DNA from: an uncultured Eubacteriales bacterium
Lineage (GTDB): Bacteria; Bacillota; Clostridia; Christensenellales; UBA1242
NCBI GenBank assembly: GCA_948787875.1
Contig: CAQFKO010000009.1
Span: 1-32,919, forward strand
Direction of reading: 5' to 3'
Length of the DNA stretch: 32,919 nt
The notes under the pieces are model-generated. The model was given only the letters and a program-made list of their open reading frames with translations, had not been told where the DNA came from and ran no database searches. The first letter of the stretch is position 1, and the number at the start of each line of letters is the position of its first letter. Positions 21,821-29,286 of the stretch are shown in pieces. Made by a program: the position numbers and the translations under genes.

Positions 21821-23003
21821 ACAATTTTATATAATGATTGCAGTGTTTGTTATTTCGTTAAAAATTCAAAAACTTCCATGCTTTGTGAGTAATGCACTTG
21901 AAAAAGACGGATATTTGTTAATTTTATTATATTTTTTAATAGAATTTGCACTGATTTGTTTGGCAATGTTTATAGCAAAGAGAACAAAAGACCAAAGCTA
22001 TGAGTTTAGCGACAGTGTGGTTTTAAGAGTGTTGAAAAATTTGCTTTTAATTGCGGTTGCCTTTTATTTTTTAATGCAAGGCGTGCTGTTTTACGAGGCG
22101 ATTCAAGACTTATTTTCTCACATACTGTTTGAAAATCTGCCTTGGACACTTTTTAGCATATTGCTTATTGCGCTTGTATTTTATCTTGCAAACTCAGGAC
22201 TTAAAAATATTTCGCTGAGTTTTGAGCTTTATGCGTTTATAATATTCGGCTCATTGCTTTTGATTACGATTTTTGGAGCAGTCCGAACAGATTTTTCCAC
22301 AGTTTTGCCGTTTCAAACCATAAATTTCGGCAAAATAGTAAGTTCTGCCACAGATTTCAGTTTTTGGTTCGGTGACTTTTTCATAGTATTGCTCCTTGCA
22401 AGAGAGGCAAAAGAAATAAAACTTAAATGGACGCTTTTGGTTTACACAATTTCAATGTTATTACTTTGCTTAATGTATGTTGAGTTTTACAGCATATATG
22501 TAAGCTATTCTTCAATGCAACCAAGCATGATCAGCACACTTTCAGAGCAATCTATGCTTGGCGTGGATATAGGAAGAATAGATTGGTTCTTAATTTTGCT
22601 GTCTGAAATAGGAACAATTCTTTGTTCGGGCGTTTGCCTATATTTTGCAAAGAAGAGTTTGCACAATGTTATTCCAAAAATCGGCGAAGGTTATATTTTG
22701 GCGGCTTTAATGCTGATACTATACCTATTGGATATACTGCTTCTTGTTGATTTCAGAATAAAAATGATAGTCTATATCGACTGCTTAAAATATGTTGCAC
22801 TTGGAATAAAAGTAGTGGTTATTATTGTTGGAACAATACTTGCGGTGTGTTCAAAAAAATCAAATCAAACCAAAAGCGAAAAGACTTCGCAAAATAATTC
22901 TGCGCAAAGGTTTTTAAAAGAAGAAAAAAGCGTAAATCAAATCGAAAGAAAAAGCAAAATGCCAAAGTTAAATAGTTCACGCAAAAAGAAGGTGAAAGCA
23001 TGA
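21810..23003 (+). CDS. gerB: Spore germination receptor subunit B (GerB family permease)
   Basis: A 397-aa protein of about ten transmembrane helices, with the GerB start TCRQFYIMIAVFVISLKI and the APC-like helix pattern. GerB is thought to hold the germinant site, from work on the Bacillus receptors. A consensus AAAGGAGGT site lies in the end of gerA, and the genes overlap by 11 nt. The C-terminal about 45 residues are hydrophilic and rich in Lys, Ser and Asn, longer than is usual. The germinant cannot be told from sequence. It ends with an ATGA overlap with gerC. Confidence 0.88.
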   Translation: MTCRQFYIMIAVFVISLKIQKLPCFVSNALEKDGYLLILLYFLIEFALICLAMFIAKRTKDQSYEFSDSVVLRVLKNLLLIAVAFYFLMQGVLFYEAIQDLFSHILFENLPWTLFSILLIALVFYLANSGLKNISLSFELYAFIIFGSLLLITIFGAVRTDFSTVLPFQTINFGKIVSSATDFSFWFGDFFIVLLLAREAKEIKLKWTLLVYTISMLLLCLMYVEFYSIYVSYSSMQPSMISTLSEQSMLGVDIGRIDWFLILLSEIGTILCSGVCLYFAKKSLHNVIPKIGEGYILAALMLILYLLDILLLVDFRIKMIVYIDCLKYVALGIKVVVIIVGTILAVCSKKSNQTKSEKTSQNNSAQRFLKEEKSVNQIERKSKMPKLNSSRKKKVKA

Positions 23004-24346
23004 AAAACTTATTTAAAAAGCATATTGGCTTAATAATAATATTAATAATTCTTTTGGTATTTCCAACAAGCTTGTCAAACCAAGCAAGACTTAATATGAG
23101 AATTATCGTAACGGGAATAGCGGTAGACAAATCCGAAGACGGCTATGAAGTAACTGCACAAATTGCAAAGATAACTCCGGGCACCAATGCTCCGGGCACC
23201 AATGCAACAATAGATTTTATCACAGACAAAGACGACACCATTTCGGGGGCAATCAGCAAACTTTCTTACAAAGCGGGCAAGGTAGCCGCATTTTCACACA
23301 CAAACTTTGTAATTTTGGGAAAGACCTTGCTTGAAGAAGATATAACAAAATGTTTAGATTATTTTATTAGAGATAAGTTCATAAAAAATTCCGCCTTGCT
23401 TCTTTTTGCGGAAGAAAATGCAAAAGACGAAATAATGAAAACCAAAAACATAGAGCTTTCAGTAGGTCTGGGGCTTCAAAAAGTTTATCTTTACAAAGAG
23501 CGTGACGGTGACGGCGTAATGTCAACGGTTTTAAATTTTTTAAACAACACAAAAAACTTTTCAAAAACAGCAACGGCAAGTGTGTTTAAACTTGCTTCAA
23601 ATGAAGAGAGCAAAAGTAGTGAGTCAAGCGGTTCAAGTGGCAGCGGTGGTTCAAGTTCGTCAGGTGAGGGCTCAGGCGGAAGTTCAAGCGAAGGCGAAAG
23701 TGGCGGGCTAGAAGGTTCAAGCAAAGGCGGAGGCGAGGGCAGTGGCAGTGGAGGAAGTACCAGCAGTCAGTCATCATCTTCGGGCGGAGCAGGAGGCAGT
23801 GGAAGCCAAACTCAATTTTTTATGCCAAGAACATCAATAATGTGTTTTGTTGACGGACAGTTTGCGGGCAAGCTCAAAGAAGACAAAGACATTTTGGGCT
23901 TTATGTTGTTTAAAAACAAATGCACCTCAATAGACCTTAACATAGAGCCAAAAGAGGGCAAACTTGCGGGCGAAAAACTTGCAATAAATATAAGAAACAA
24001 AAGCAGCAATTACAGTGTTAGATATGAAAACAGAAAGCCTTGTATTGATGTAACTTTTACGATTAATAATGCGGACATAAATGAAATTTTAACCAAAGAA
24101 ATCATTCCTGAACTTTCGGAAGAAGACTTTCAAATTGTTATAAAAACAATAAAAGAAACAGTTTCAGAGGCAATAGCATCAAGTTTTATTACAGCAAAAT
24201 CATTCGGCGCAGATATTTTTAATGCATACGAAAACGCCTATAAGTTCCATTATAAAGAAACGACCCAATATTACAGTAGTGTGGAAGATTTTGTAAATGA
24301 CCTAAAATTAAATGTAAAAGTAAATGTAACAAAACTTGATTATTAG
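23000..24346 (+). CDS. gerC: Spore germination receptor subunit C (GerC family), no lipobox
   Basis: The hydrophobic N-terminus (8-21) leads to NMRIIVTGIAVDKSEDGYEVTAQIA, the first conserved segment of Ger(x)C proteins; AFSHTNFVILGKTLLEEDI and DYFIRD follow, and the C-terminal domain ends the protein. GerC is normally a lipoprotein with a cysteine just before this segment. Here the region VFPTSLSNQARLNM has none, so the anchor must be the uncleaved hydrophobic helix. Residues 203-270 are a Ser/Gly-only type insertion between domains. The length of 448 aa against about 370-400 is explained by this. The gene overlaps gerB by 4 nt (ATGA). A 15-bp tandem repeat codes for PGTNAPGTNA (60-69). Confidence 0.88.
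   Translation: MKNLFKKHIGLIIILIILLVFPTSLSNQARLNMRIIVTGIAVDKSEDGYEVTAQIAKITPGTNAPGTNATIDFITDKDDTISGAISKLSYKAGKVAAFSHTNFVILGKTLLEEDITKCLDYFIRDKFIKNSALLLFAEENAKDEIMKTKNIELSVGLGLQKVYLYKERDGDGVMSTVLNFLNNTKNFSKTATASVFKLASNEESKSSESSGSSGSGGSSSSGEGSGGSSSEGESGGLEGSSKGGGEGSGSGGSTSSQSSSSGGAGGSGSQTQFFMPRTSIMCFVDGQFAGKLKEDKDILGFMLFKNKCTSIDLNIEPKEGKLAGEKLAINIRNKSSNYSVRYENRKPCIDVTFTINNADINEILTKEIIPELSEEDFQIVIKTIKETVSEAIASSFITAKSFGADIFNAYENAYKFHYKETTQYYSSVEDFVNDLKLNVKVNVTKLDY
23175..23204 (+). repeat. Tandem 15-bp duplication in gerC
   Basis: CTCCGGGCACCAATG occurs twice head to tail (23175-23189 and 23190-23204) and keeps the frame. It adds five residues to a loop. Confidence 0.9.
23606..23809 (+). repeat. 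Low-complexity Ser/Gly-coding segment in gerC
   Basis: About 204 bp code for 68 residues that are nearly all Ser and Gly with some Glu. Codons vary (AGT, AGC, TCA, TCG; GGC, GGT, GGA), so selection on the protein rather than simple slippage is likely. Confidence 0.85.
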
Positions 24347-24381
24347 TCCAATGCAAAAATTAAAAACCACAAAATAAAAAG

Positions 24382-24408
24382 ATAGGCACTAGCAGTGCCT
24401 ATTTTTTT
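24382..24408 (+). terminator. Intrinsic terminator of the ger operon
   Basis: ATAGGCACT (24382-24390) and AGTGCCTAT (24394-24402) pair perfectly around AGC, followed by a T run. It is about 35 bp past gerC. Confidence 0.9.
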
Positions 24409-24528
24409 AATGCAAAAATAAAAACAAGTAAGATTAAGATAAGTAAGTCAATAATTTGCAAGTCTACAATATGTAAGTAAAAAATAATTAAGTGTGTTTA
24501 GGCAAAAGCAATTAATAAAGTGGTATCG

Positions 24529-24573
24529 GCTCGCCTAAAAGGTGAGCAGTCTGCGTAAGCAGACTGAGAGGTT
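24529..24573. repeat. Twin-hairpin repeat element, copy A
   Basis: Two adjoining hairpins: GCTCGCCT with AGGTGAGC (24529-24547, 3-nt loop, one G-T pair) and CAGTCTGC with GCAGACTG (24547-24566, GTAA loop), then AGAGGTT. The other strand reads AACCTCTC, CAGTCTGC hairpin, then CTCACCTTTTAGGCGAG. Similar paired hairpins recur in intergenic DNA of gut Clostridia as far as I recall; this was not checked. Confidence 0.7.
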
Positions 24574-24650
24574 AAGTAATTAGTGCGAGAGGTTAAAGCA
24601 GACTGAGAGGTTTGGTTATTACGAGATGTGTAAGTTCGCAGACTGAGAGG
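24559..24650 (+). repeat. Three direct repeats GCAGACTGAGAGG at 39-40 bp spacing
   Basis: Exact copies lie at 24559-24571, 24598-24610 and 24638-24650. A partial copy GCGAGAGGTTAA lies near 24585. The first copy is the right arm of the hairpin of copy A, and the other two lack the left arm, as if half-units were duplicated. Confidence 0.85.
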
Positions 24651-24699
24651 TAAAAAAAGGAGTAGAGCCAAACGAATAATAGAAGTATAGAAGAATAAG

Positions 24700-24746
24700 A
24701 ACCTCTCCGACGAGTTCTGTACGCCACCTCTTCTTTAAGGCGAGGC
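24700..24746. repeat. Degenerate inverted copy B of the twin-hairpin element
   Basis: AACCTCTC at 24700 and CTCTTCTTTAAGGCGAG near 24728-24745 match the reverse strand of copy A (AACCTCTC and CTCACCTTTTAGGCGAG), while the middle has diverged. The two copies thus form a long inverted pair about 130 bp apart. Confidence 0.5.
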
Positions 24747-24830
24747 ACTTGGGTTAAGAGGCATATAGTCAAAAATAACAATAAGTCATAAAAAAGTGTT
24801 AAAAGGGGCTAAAAAGAGAAAAAACAATAA

Positions 24831-24866
24831 AATAAAACCCCCTAGGCAATTGCCTAAGGGATTTTT
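24831..24866 (-). terminator. Intrinsic terminator of rpsF-ssb-rpsR, probably bidirectional
   Basis: A stem around the palindrome TAGGCAATTGCCTA (24843-24856), extended by CCC/GGG pairs, has T-rich sequence on both sides. On the minus strand it ends in GGTTTTATTTTATT just after rpsR. Confidence 0.8.
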
Positions 24867-24878
24867 ATTTATTTTATA

Positions 24879-25148
24879 TTACAGTGTTCTGTATGGTAAA
24901 AGTGCAACAACTCTTGCTCTTTTGATTGCAGAAGCAAGTTCTCTTTGATGTTTTGCACAAACACCGGTTGTTCTTCTTGGAATGATTTTGCCCTTTTCTG
25001 TCATATATTTTCTGAGCTTTGCAACATTTTTATAGTTGATTTCCTCAGATTTTTCTGCACAAAATGCACAAACTTTTTTGCTTTCTTTTTTAAATTTGTT
25101 AGGGTTTTTGTCATCATAAGAAGATTCTTTTTTGAATTTTCTATCCAT
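24879..25148 (-). CDS. rpsR: 30S ribosomal protein S18
   Basis: This 89-aa protein has a Lys-rich N-terminus, then KKVCAFCAEKSEEINYKNV, LRKYMTEKGKIIPRRTTGVCAKHQRELASAIKRARVVALLPY, which is the full S18 signature. The CAFC pair, Cys and His of GVCAKH suggest the zinc-binding form. S18 pairs with S6 on the platform of the small subunit. It is the last gene of rpsF-ssb-rpsR, 15 bp after ssb, with an AAAGGAG site. Confidence 0.97.
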   Translation of the reverse strand: MDRKFKKESSYDDKNPNKFKKESKKVCAFCAEKSEEINYKNVAKLRKYMTEKGKIIPRRTTGVCAKHQRELASAIKRARVVALLPYRTL

Positions 25149-25163
25149 TATTTTCTATCTCCT

Positions 25164-25595
25164 TTAAAATGGTAAATTGTCATCATCAATAGGTTCAAAT
25201 TTAGAAACCGTATCTGACTTTCCGGTTGATTTTGAGCCGCCTGCTGGGGCAGAAGATACTTCTTCAACACCGCTTGCACCACGACTGCTTAAAAACTCAA
25301 CTTCGCTTGCAACAACTTCGGTGGCATATTTTCTTGTGCCATCACTGCCGTCATAAGCTCTTGTTTGAATAGAACCCACAACGCCCGCTTTGCTACCTTT
25401 TTTAAGGTATTTATAGCAGTTGTCTGCTTGACCGCGCCAAACCACAATGTTAATAAAATCAGCTTCTCTTTCGCCGTCGGCAGAAGCAAAGCTTCTTTGA
25501 ATTGCAAGGCTGAATCTGCAAAGAGAAACGCCATTGTTTGTTGTGATAAGTTCAGGGTCTTTTGTTAAGTTTCCGATTAAAATAACTTTATTCAT
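25164..25595 (-). CDS. ssb: Single-stranded DNA-binding protein
   Basis: The OB fold covers residues 1-105 (MNKVILIGNLTKDPEL, CRFSLAIQR, ADFINIVVWRGQADNCYKYLKKGSKAGVVGSI), followed by a short Ser/Gly linker and the acidic tip EPIDDDNLPF that binds partner proteins. The length of 143 aa is normal. It protects single-stranded DNA in replication and repair and tethers other enzymes through the tip. It lies between rpsF and rpsR as in most Firmicutes, with a GGGAG ribosome site. Confidence 0.97.
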   Translation of the reverse strand: MNKVILIGNLTKDPELITTNNGVSLCRFSLAIQRSFASADGEREADFINIVVWRGQADNCYKYLKKGSKAGVVGSIQTRAYDGSDGTRKYATEVVASEVEFLSSRGASGVEEVSSAPAGGSKSTGKSDTVSKFEPIDDDNLPF

Positions 25596-25614
25596 AATTT
25601 TCTCCCACTATGTT

Positions 25615-25896
25615 CTATCTAGCAACAATCATATGTCTAACAATATTTTTGCTGATGTTAAGTTTGCTTGTAATTGCTTTTGGAGCTGCGTCATCAGCTT
25701 CAAAGTTCATAAGAACATAAAAGCCTTCTTGCTTATAGTTGATTGGATAAGCATATTTTCTAACGCCCCATTTGTCTGGCTCTTCGCAAGTGCCACCGCA
25801 AGCAGAAACAATGCTTGTTACATTTGCAATAGCTTTTTCTTTTTCTTCATCAGAAAGGCTTGCATCAACAATATAGAGAAATTCATACTTTTTCAT
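25615..25896 (-). CDS. rpsF: 30S ribosomal protein S6
   Basis: This 93-aa protein starts MKKYEFLYIVDASLSDEEK and has WGVRKYAYPINYKQEGFYVLMNFEA, the S6 core. S6 binds S18 and 16S rRNA at the subunit platform. A consensus AAAGGAGGAG site precedes the ATG. It leads the rpsF-ssb-rpsR operon, behind a promoter and a leader that may be controlled by S6:S18. Confidence 0.97.
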   Translation of the reverse strand: MKKYEFLYIVDASLSDEEKEKAIANVTSIVSACGGTCEEPDKWGVRKYAYPINYKQEGFYVLMNFEADDAAPKAITSKLNISKNIVRHMIVAR

Positions 25897-25914
25897 ATTT
25901 TTCTCCTCCTTTTG

Positions 25915-25957
25915 GACTCATTCGGCTCGAAAAAAATAATTCCGAGCAAGGAATTGT
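25915..25957 (-). promoter_or_regulatory. Probable S6:S18-binding leader of rpsF
   Basis: In the minus-strand leader GCTCG (25947-25943) pairs with CGAGC (25929-25925) around a U-rich loop. The 3' side continues CCGAATGAG, and CTT before the stem can pair with GAG, leaving a one-sided internal loop with CCGAAU. A stem with a CCG in an asymmetric loop is the described S6:S18 autoregulation motif of rpsF leaders. Placement is by eye. Confidence 0.5.
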
Positions 25958-25963
25958 ATGCTG

Positions 25964-25992
25964 AGTATACAACAAACCGACAAAAAAAGCAA
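25964..25992 (-). promoter_or_regulatory. Promoter of rpsF-ssb-rpsR
   Basis: On the minus strand TTGCTT (25992-25987), a 17-bp spacer and TATACT (25969-25964), with a start site near 25957 and a leader of about 60 nt. Confidence 0.7.
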
Positions 25993-26096
25993 GTATAATT
26001 TTTAATTGGCTTAATTTATTTGATATATTCTTAATATAATTAAATTAATAGTATCTAAAATTATATAAAAAATTAAAATATTACCTTGAATGTGAA

Positions 26097-26125
26097 TTGA
26101 CAAATTGTAATTTATATAATATTAT
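26097..26125 (+). promoter_or_regulatory. Promoter of the P-type ATPase gene
   Basis: TTGACA (26097-26102), a 17-bp spacer and TATTAT (26120-26125). The start site near 26132 is only about 26 nt before the preferred GTG start. Confidence 0.65.
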
Positions 26126-26157
26126 ATTTATAGATATTTTTTATGATAGGGGTAGAA

Positions 26158-29040
26158 GTGGCAAAAAATAATGCAATTAAGCCTGAAAATGAGGAAAAAT
26201 CAACTCAGTCAAAGAAAAACGAGCCTGTAACCAAGAAAAAAGCGGTTGCAAGCGTTTTGTCTGAGCAAAATAAAGCGGAAAAAAAGAAACCGGCAAATTC
26301 CAAAGCAAAAAAAGCTTCGGCAATTGAAGAAGAGGTTGAGGCAAGTGAAACAAAAGTTTCTAAGTCAAGATCACATTCTGCCAAAAGCAAAGCTGTTGAA
26401 ATTAAAGAGCTCAAAACCGATGGTAATGAAACTTTGTCGGAAACGGTTGCAGACGACATTGCCGAACCCGTAAAAGAAGAAGATGTCGAAATCAAACCTA
26501 AAAAACTTTCTTTAAAAGAAAAACAAGAACAAAAAAAGAAAGAAAAAGAGGCTCAGCAAAAAAAGAAGAAAAAGGAAGAGCCTGACGAAGAAAACTCAGA
26601 ACCAACATTAAGAGGTTTGTTTAAAAAGCTTATTTCAAAAAAGAAGAACAAAAAGCACGAGGCAACCGTTCAAAAAAGAGTTAAGCGCATAAAGGCAGAC
26701 TATCAAGTGGGGCTTAATGCAGACCAAGTTCGTGAAAGAGTTGAAAAAGGTCACACCAATGCAACCGAAAACACCAATGTAAAAACCATAAAAAGCATTT
26801 TGGTTGAAAATATCTTTACATTCTTTAACCTTTTGTGTTTCGGCATTGCAATAGCGCTTATTATTATTGATGTTATATACAAGCAGTCTTGGAGCAATAT
26901 CTTGTTCATGGTTATTATTCTTATTAACATTGTAATAGGAATTGTCCAAGAAATCAGAGCCAAGGTAACAATTGAAAAACTTTCGCTTTTGACCGCACCG
27001 ATGGTAAAAGTTGTGCGCGACAGAGTGGAAGAGAATATTGCGGTTGAAGATATTGTGTTAGACGATATTGTGGTTTTGTCTACGGGAAAGCAAATTGTTG
27101 CAGACTGTATTATTGTTGAAGGAAACATTGAGGTTAACGAAAGTGTGCTGACGGGTGAAAGCTTGCCAATAAAAAAGAAAGTGGGCGACACCATTTTGGC
27201 GGGAAGCTTTGTGGTTTCGGGAAGATGCCATGCAAGAGTAGACAAAGTTGGTGCAAATAACTATATTCAACAGCTGTCAAAAAGTGCAAAAAAATACAGA
27301 AAGCCAAAGTCAGAGCTATTCAGTTCGTTAAAACTTATAATAAAAGTTATAGGTATATTGATTATTCCGATAACTGTTTTGATGTATATAAACTCTATCA
27401 TGCAACCCGATACCGAAATGTGGGAAGCCCTTCTTACTACGGCGGGCTCAACAATAGGCATGATTCCTGCGGGAATGTTCTTGCTTTGTTCTGCTGCGCT
27501 TACTGTTTCGGTAATAAAGCTCGCACAAAAAAAGGCGCTTGTTCAAGACCTTTATTGTGTTGAAATGCTAGCTCGTGTCAATGTTTTGTGCTTAGATAAA
27601 ACAGGAACAATAACAGATGGCACTATGAAGGTGTTTAATTGCGTTCAACTTTCAAACACAAAACATACTATAAAAAGAATTATGGGTTCAATGTTGTCAG
27701 CGCTGGCAGACAACAACCAAACAAGCCAAGCACTTATCAATTATTTTGGTTATAACAAAGAACTTACTCCTGTAACAACAATTCCGTTCAGCTCAACCAG
27801 AAAGCTTTCTGCGGTTACCTTTGATGGTTCAGGAACATTTATTATGGGTGCTCCCGAATTCGTTATGCCAAAGCTTAAAGACGAAAAACTTTTAAGCATG
27901 ATTGAGCAATATTCAAAAGATGGTTATAGAACCTTGCTTTTGGCTCATTCGGCAAAAGCCATTGAAAAAGATACTTTGCCGGAATCAAGAAATCCGATTG
28001 CCCTAATTATTTTGGAAGACCATATTCGTGAGAATGCCGCAAAAACAATTGCATGGTTCAAAAATAACGGCGTAAAGGTAAAGATCATTTCGGGTGACAA
28101 TCCGCTTACAGTTTCGGAAATTGCCAAGCGTGTTGGCGTTGAGGGAACGGACAGCTTTATCAGCCTTGACGGGCTTAATGAAAAACAAGTTATGGCGGCT
28201 GCCAACAAATACACGGTTTTTGGAAGGGTAACGCCTGAACAAAAAGCTTTGCTTATCAAAGCCATGAAAAATGACGGAAACACCGTTGCCATGACGGGTG
28301 ACGGCGTAAATGATATTTTGGCATTAAAAGAAGCAGATTGTTCGATAGCAATGGCAAGCGGAAACGAAGCCGTAAGAAGCGTGTCGCACATGGTGCTTTT
28401 AAATTCAGACTTTTCAAGTATGCCTGACACGGTTATCGAGGGAAGAAAAGTTATAAACAATGTTCAAAAAGCTTCGTCACTATTCTTTATGAAAACTTTG
28501 TTTTCAATAATATTCTCAATATTGGTTATTATAATAGGAACAACTTATCCGTTCACAACTTCAAACTTAATTCTTTTTGAATGGTTTGTGGTGGGAATAC
28601 CGTCTTTCGTGCTGGCATTCTTGCCGAACGATAAGCCGATTTCGGGAAGATTTATTTATAATCTTATCAAAAATGCACTTCCGGGTGCACTAACTCTTGT
28701 TATTAATATTGCTGCTGTATATTTGTTTATGTTCTTAACACAAGGTTCAATCAATGTTAATATGGACATTATTTCAACAATGGCAACCATAATTTTAACC
28801 TTAACGGGTATTGCAATGTTGTTTAGGCTTTGCAAGCCATTCAATTTAATAACAGTAATATTGTTTGTTGTTATGTGTGCGCTTTGCCTTACTTGCATAT
28901 TGTCTTGGCCGGGATTCTTCTGCATCGTTCCGCTAAAAGACGTCGGACTCACAAATATGCTCTTTGTTGTGGTTCTTGCACTTGCGTCTCCAACAATGAT
29001 TGCAGTTTTATATAAGCTTATGGATAAAATTAAGCTATAA
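26158..29040 (+). CDS. Cation-transporting P-type ATPase, CtpE-like, with charged N-terminal extension
   Basis: Numbered from GTG 26158. The core has TGES (332-335), the helix-4 motif PAGM (437-440), CLDKTGTITDGT with phosphorylated Asp480, and TGDGVND (713-719). The membrane part begins after GLNADQVRERVEKGHTN and ENIFTFFNLL. These features and VLTGESLPIKKKVGDTILAGSFV resemble CtpE-type ATPases of Actinobacteria and Firmicutes, where calcium transport has been reported; the ion here is unproven. Residues 1-190 are Lys, Glu, Ala and Ser-rich, likely disordered or coiled, and not part of the usual family. I prefer GTG 26158 (AGGGG site 6 bp before) to ATG 26143 (no site). It lies alone, divergent from rpsF. 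Confidence 0.88.
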   Translation: MAKNNAIKPENEEKSTQSKKNEPVTKKKAVASVLSEQNKAEKKKPANSKAKKASAIEEEVEASETKVSKSRSHSAKSKAVEIKELKTDGNETLSETVADDIAEPVKEEDVEIKPKKLSLKEKQEQKKKEKEAQQKKKKKEEPDEENSEPTLRGLFKKLISKKKNKKHEATVQKRVKRIKADYQVGLNADQVRERVEKGHTNATENTNVKTIKSILVENIFTFFNLLCFGIAIALIIIDVIYKQSWSNILFMVIILINIVIGIVQEIRAKVTIEKLSLLTAPMVKVVRDRVEENIAVEDIVLDDIVVLSTGKQIVADCIIVEGNIEVNESVLTGESLPIKKKVGDTILAGSFVVSGRCHARVDKVGANNYIQQLSKSAKKYRKPKSELFSSLKLIIKVIGILIIPITVLMYINSIMQPDTEMWEALLTTAGSTIGMIPAGMFLLCSAALTVSVIKLAQKKALVQDLYCVEMLARVNVLCLDKTGTITDGTMKVFNCVQLSNTKHTIKRIMGSMLSALADNNQTSQALINYFGYNKELTPVTTIPFSSTRKLSAVTFDGSGTFIMGAPEFVMPKLKDEKLLSMIEQYSKDGYRTLLLAHSAKAIEKDTLPESRNPIALIILEDHIRENAAKTIAWFKNNGVKVKIISGDNPLTVSEIAKRVGVEGTDSFISLDGLNEKQVMAAANKYTVFGRVTPEQKALLIKAMKNDGNTVAMTGDGVNDILALKEADCSIAMASGNEAVRSVSHMVLLNSDFSSMPDTVIEGRKVINNVQKASSLFFMKTLFSIIFSILVIIIGTTYPFTTSNLILFEWFVVGIPSFVLAFLPNDKPISGRFIYNLIKNALPGALTLVINIAAVYLFMFLTQGSINVNMDIISTMATIILTLTGIAMLFRLCKPFNLITVILFVVMCALCLTCILSWPGFFCIVPLKDVGLTNMLFVVVLALASPTMIAVLYKLMDKIKL

Positions 29041-29058
29041 TCAAAAATTAATTAAAAT

Positions 29059-29100
29059 ATTACCATGCAAAAGCCTTTTGGCAATTGTGTGGTAATTTTT
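29059..29100 (+). terminator. Intrinsic terminator of the P-type ATPase gene
   Basis: ATTACCA (29059-29065) and TGGTAAT (29090-29096), with an inner imperfect GCAAAAGCC/GGCAATTG part, are followed by a T-rich run. Confidence 0.65.
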
Positions 29101-29225
29101 GTTTTCCTCAAATTTATGTCTGATTATTTTATTCGATTATAAATATTTTCAGAGTTTTTATAAAAAACTTATTTTAATATTAAGCCAAACAAATTATATA
29201 TAAAAAATTTATTTTTGTTTCTTCA

Positions 29226-29254
29226 TTGACAGATTTGGTTTTGGCGGTTATACT
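29226..29254 (+). promoter_or_regulatory. Consensus promoter of dnaB
   Basis: TTGACA (29226-29231), a 17-bp spacer and TATACT (29249-29254), with a start site near 29261. Confidence 0.78.
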
Positions 29255-29286
29255 AAAACTATATATTTTGCTTTAAGGAGAACCAC

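Larger units (their letters stand above)
24347..24878. other. 532-bp gene-free region with repeat cluster
   Basis: This lies between the ends of two convergent units, gerABC and rpsF-ssb-rpsR. It contains the ger terminator, paired hairpins, three copies of a 13-bp direct repeat, an inverted degenerate copy, and the bidirectional terminator at 24831-24866. A 62-codon minus-strand frame at 24593-24781 is judged not to be a gene. Confidence 0.65.

Noticed and set aside
23491..23777. Opposite-strand open frames across the gerC Ser/Gly segment
   Set aside because: They are mirror frames of the low-complexity DNA, rich in Pro and Leu, without ribosome sites.
24559..24650. CRISPR array
   Set aside because: Only three 13-bp repeats, tied to a hairpin element; the spacers contain partial repeat copies and no cas gene is near.
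24593..24781. Minus-strand frame of 62 codons in the repeat cluster
   Set aside because: It lies over the hairpin repeats, has no ribosome site, and its sequence is explained by translation of repeat DNA.
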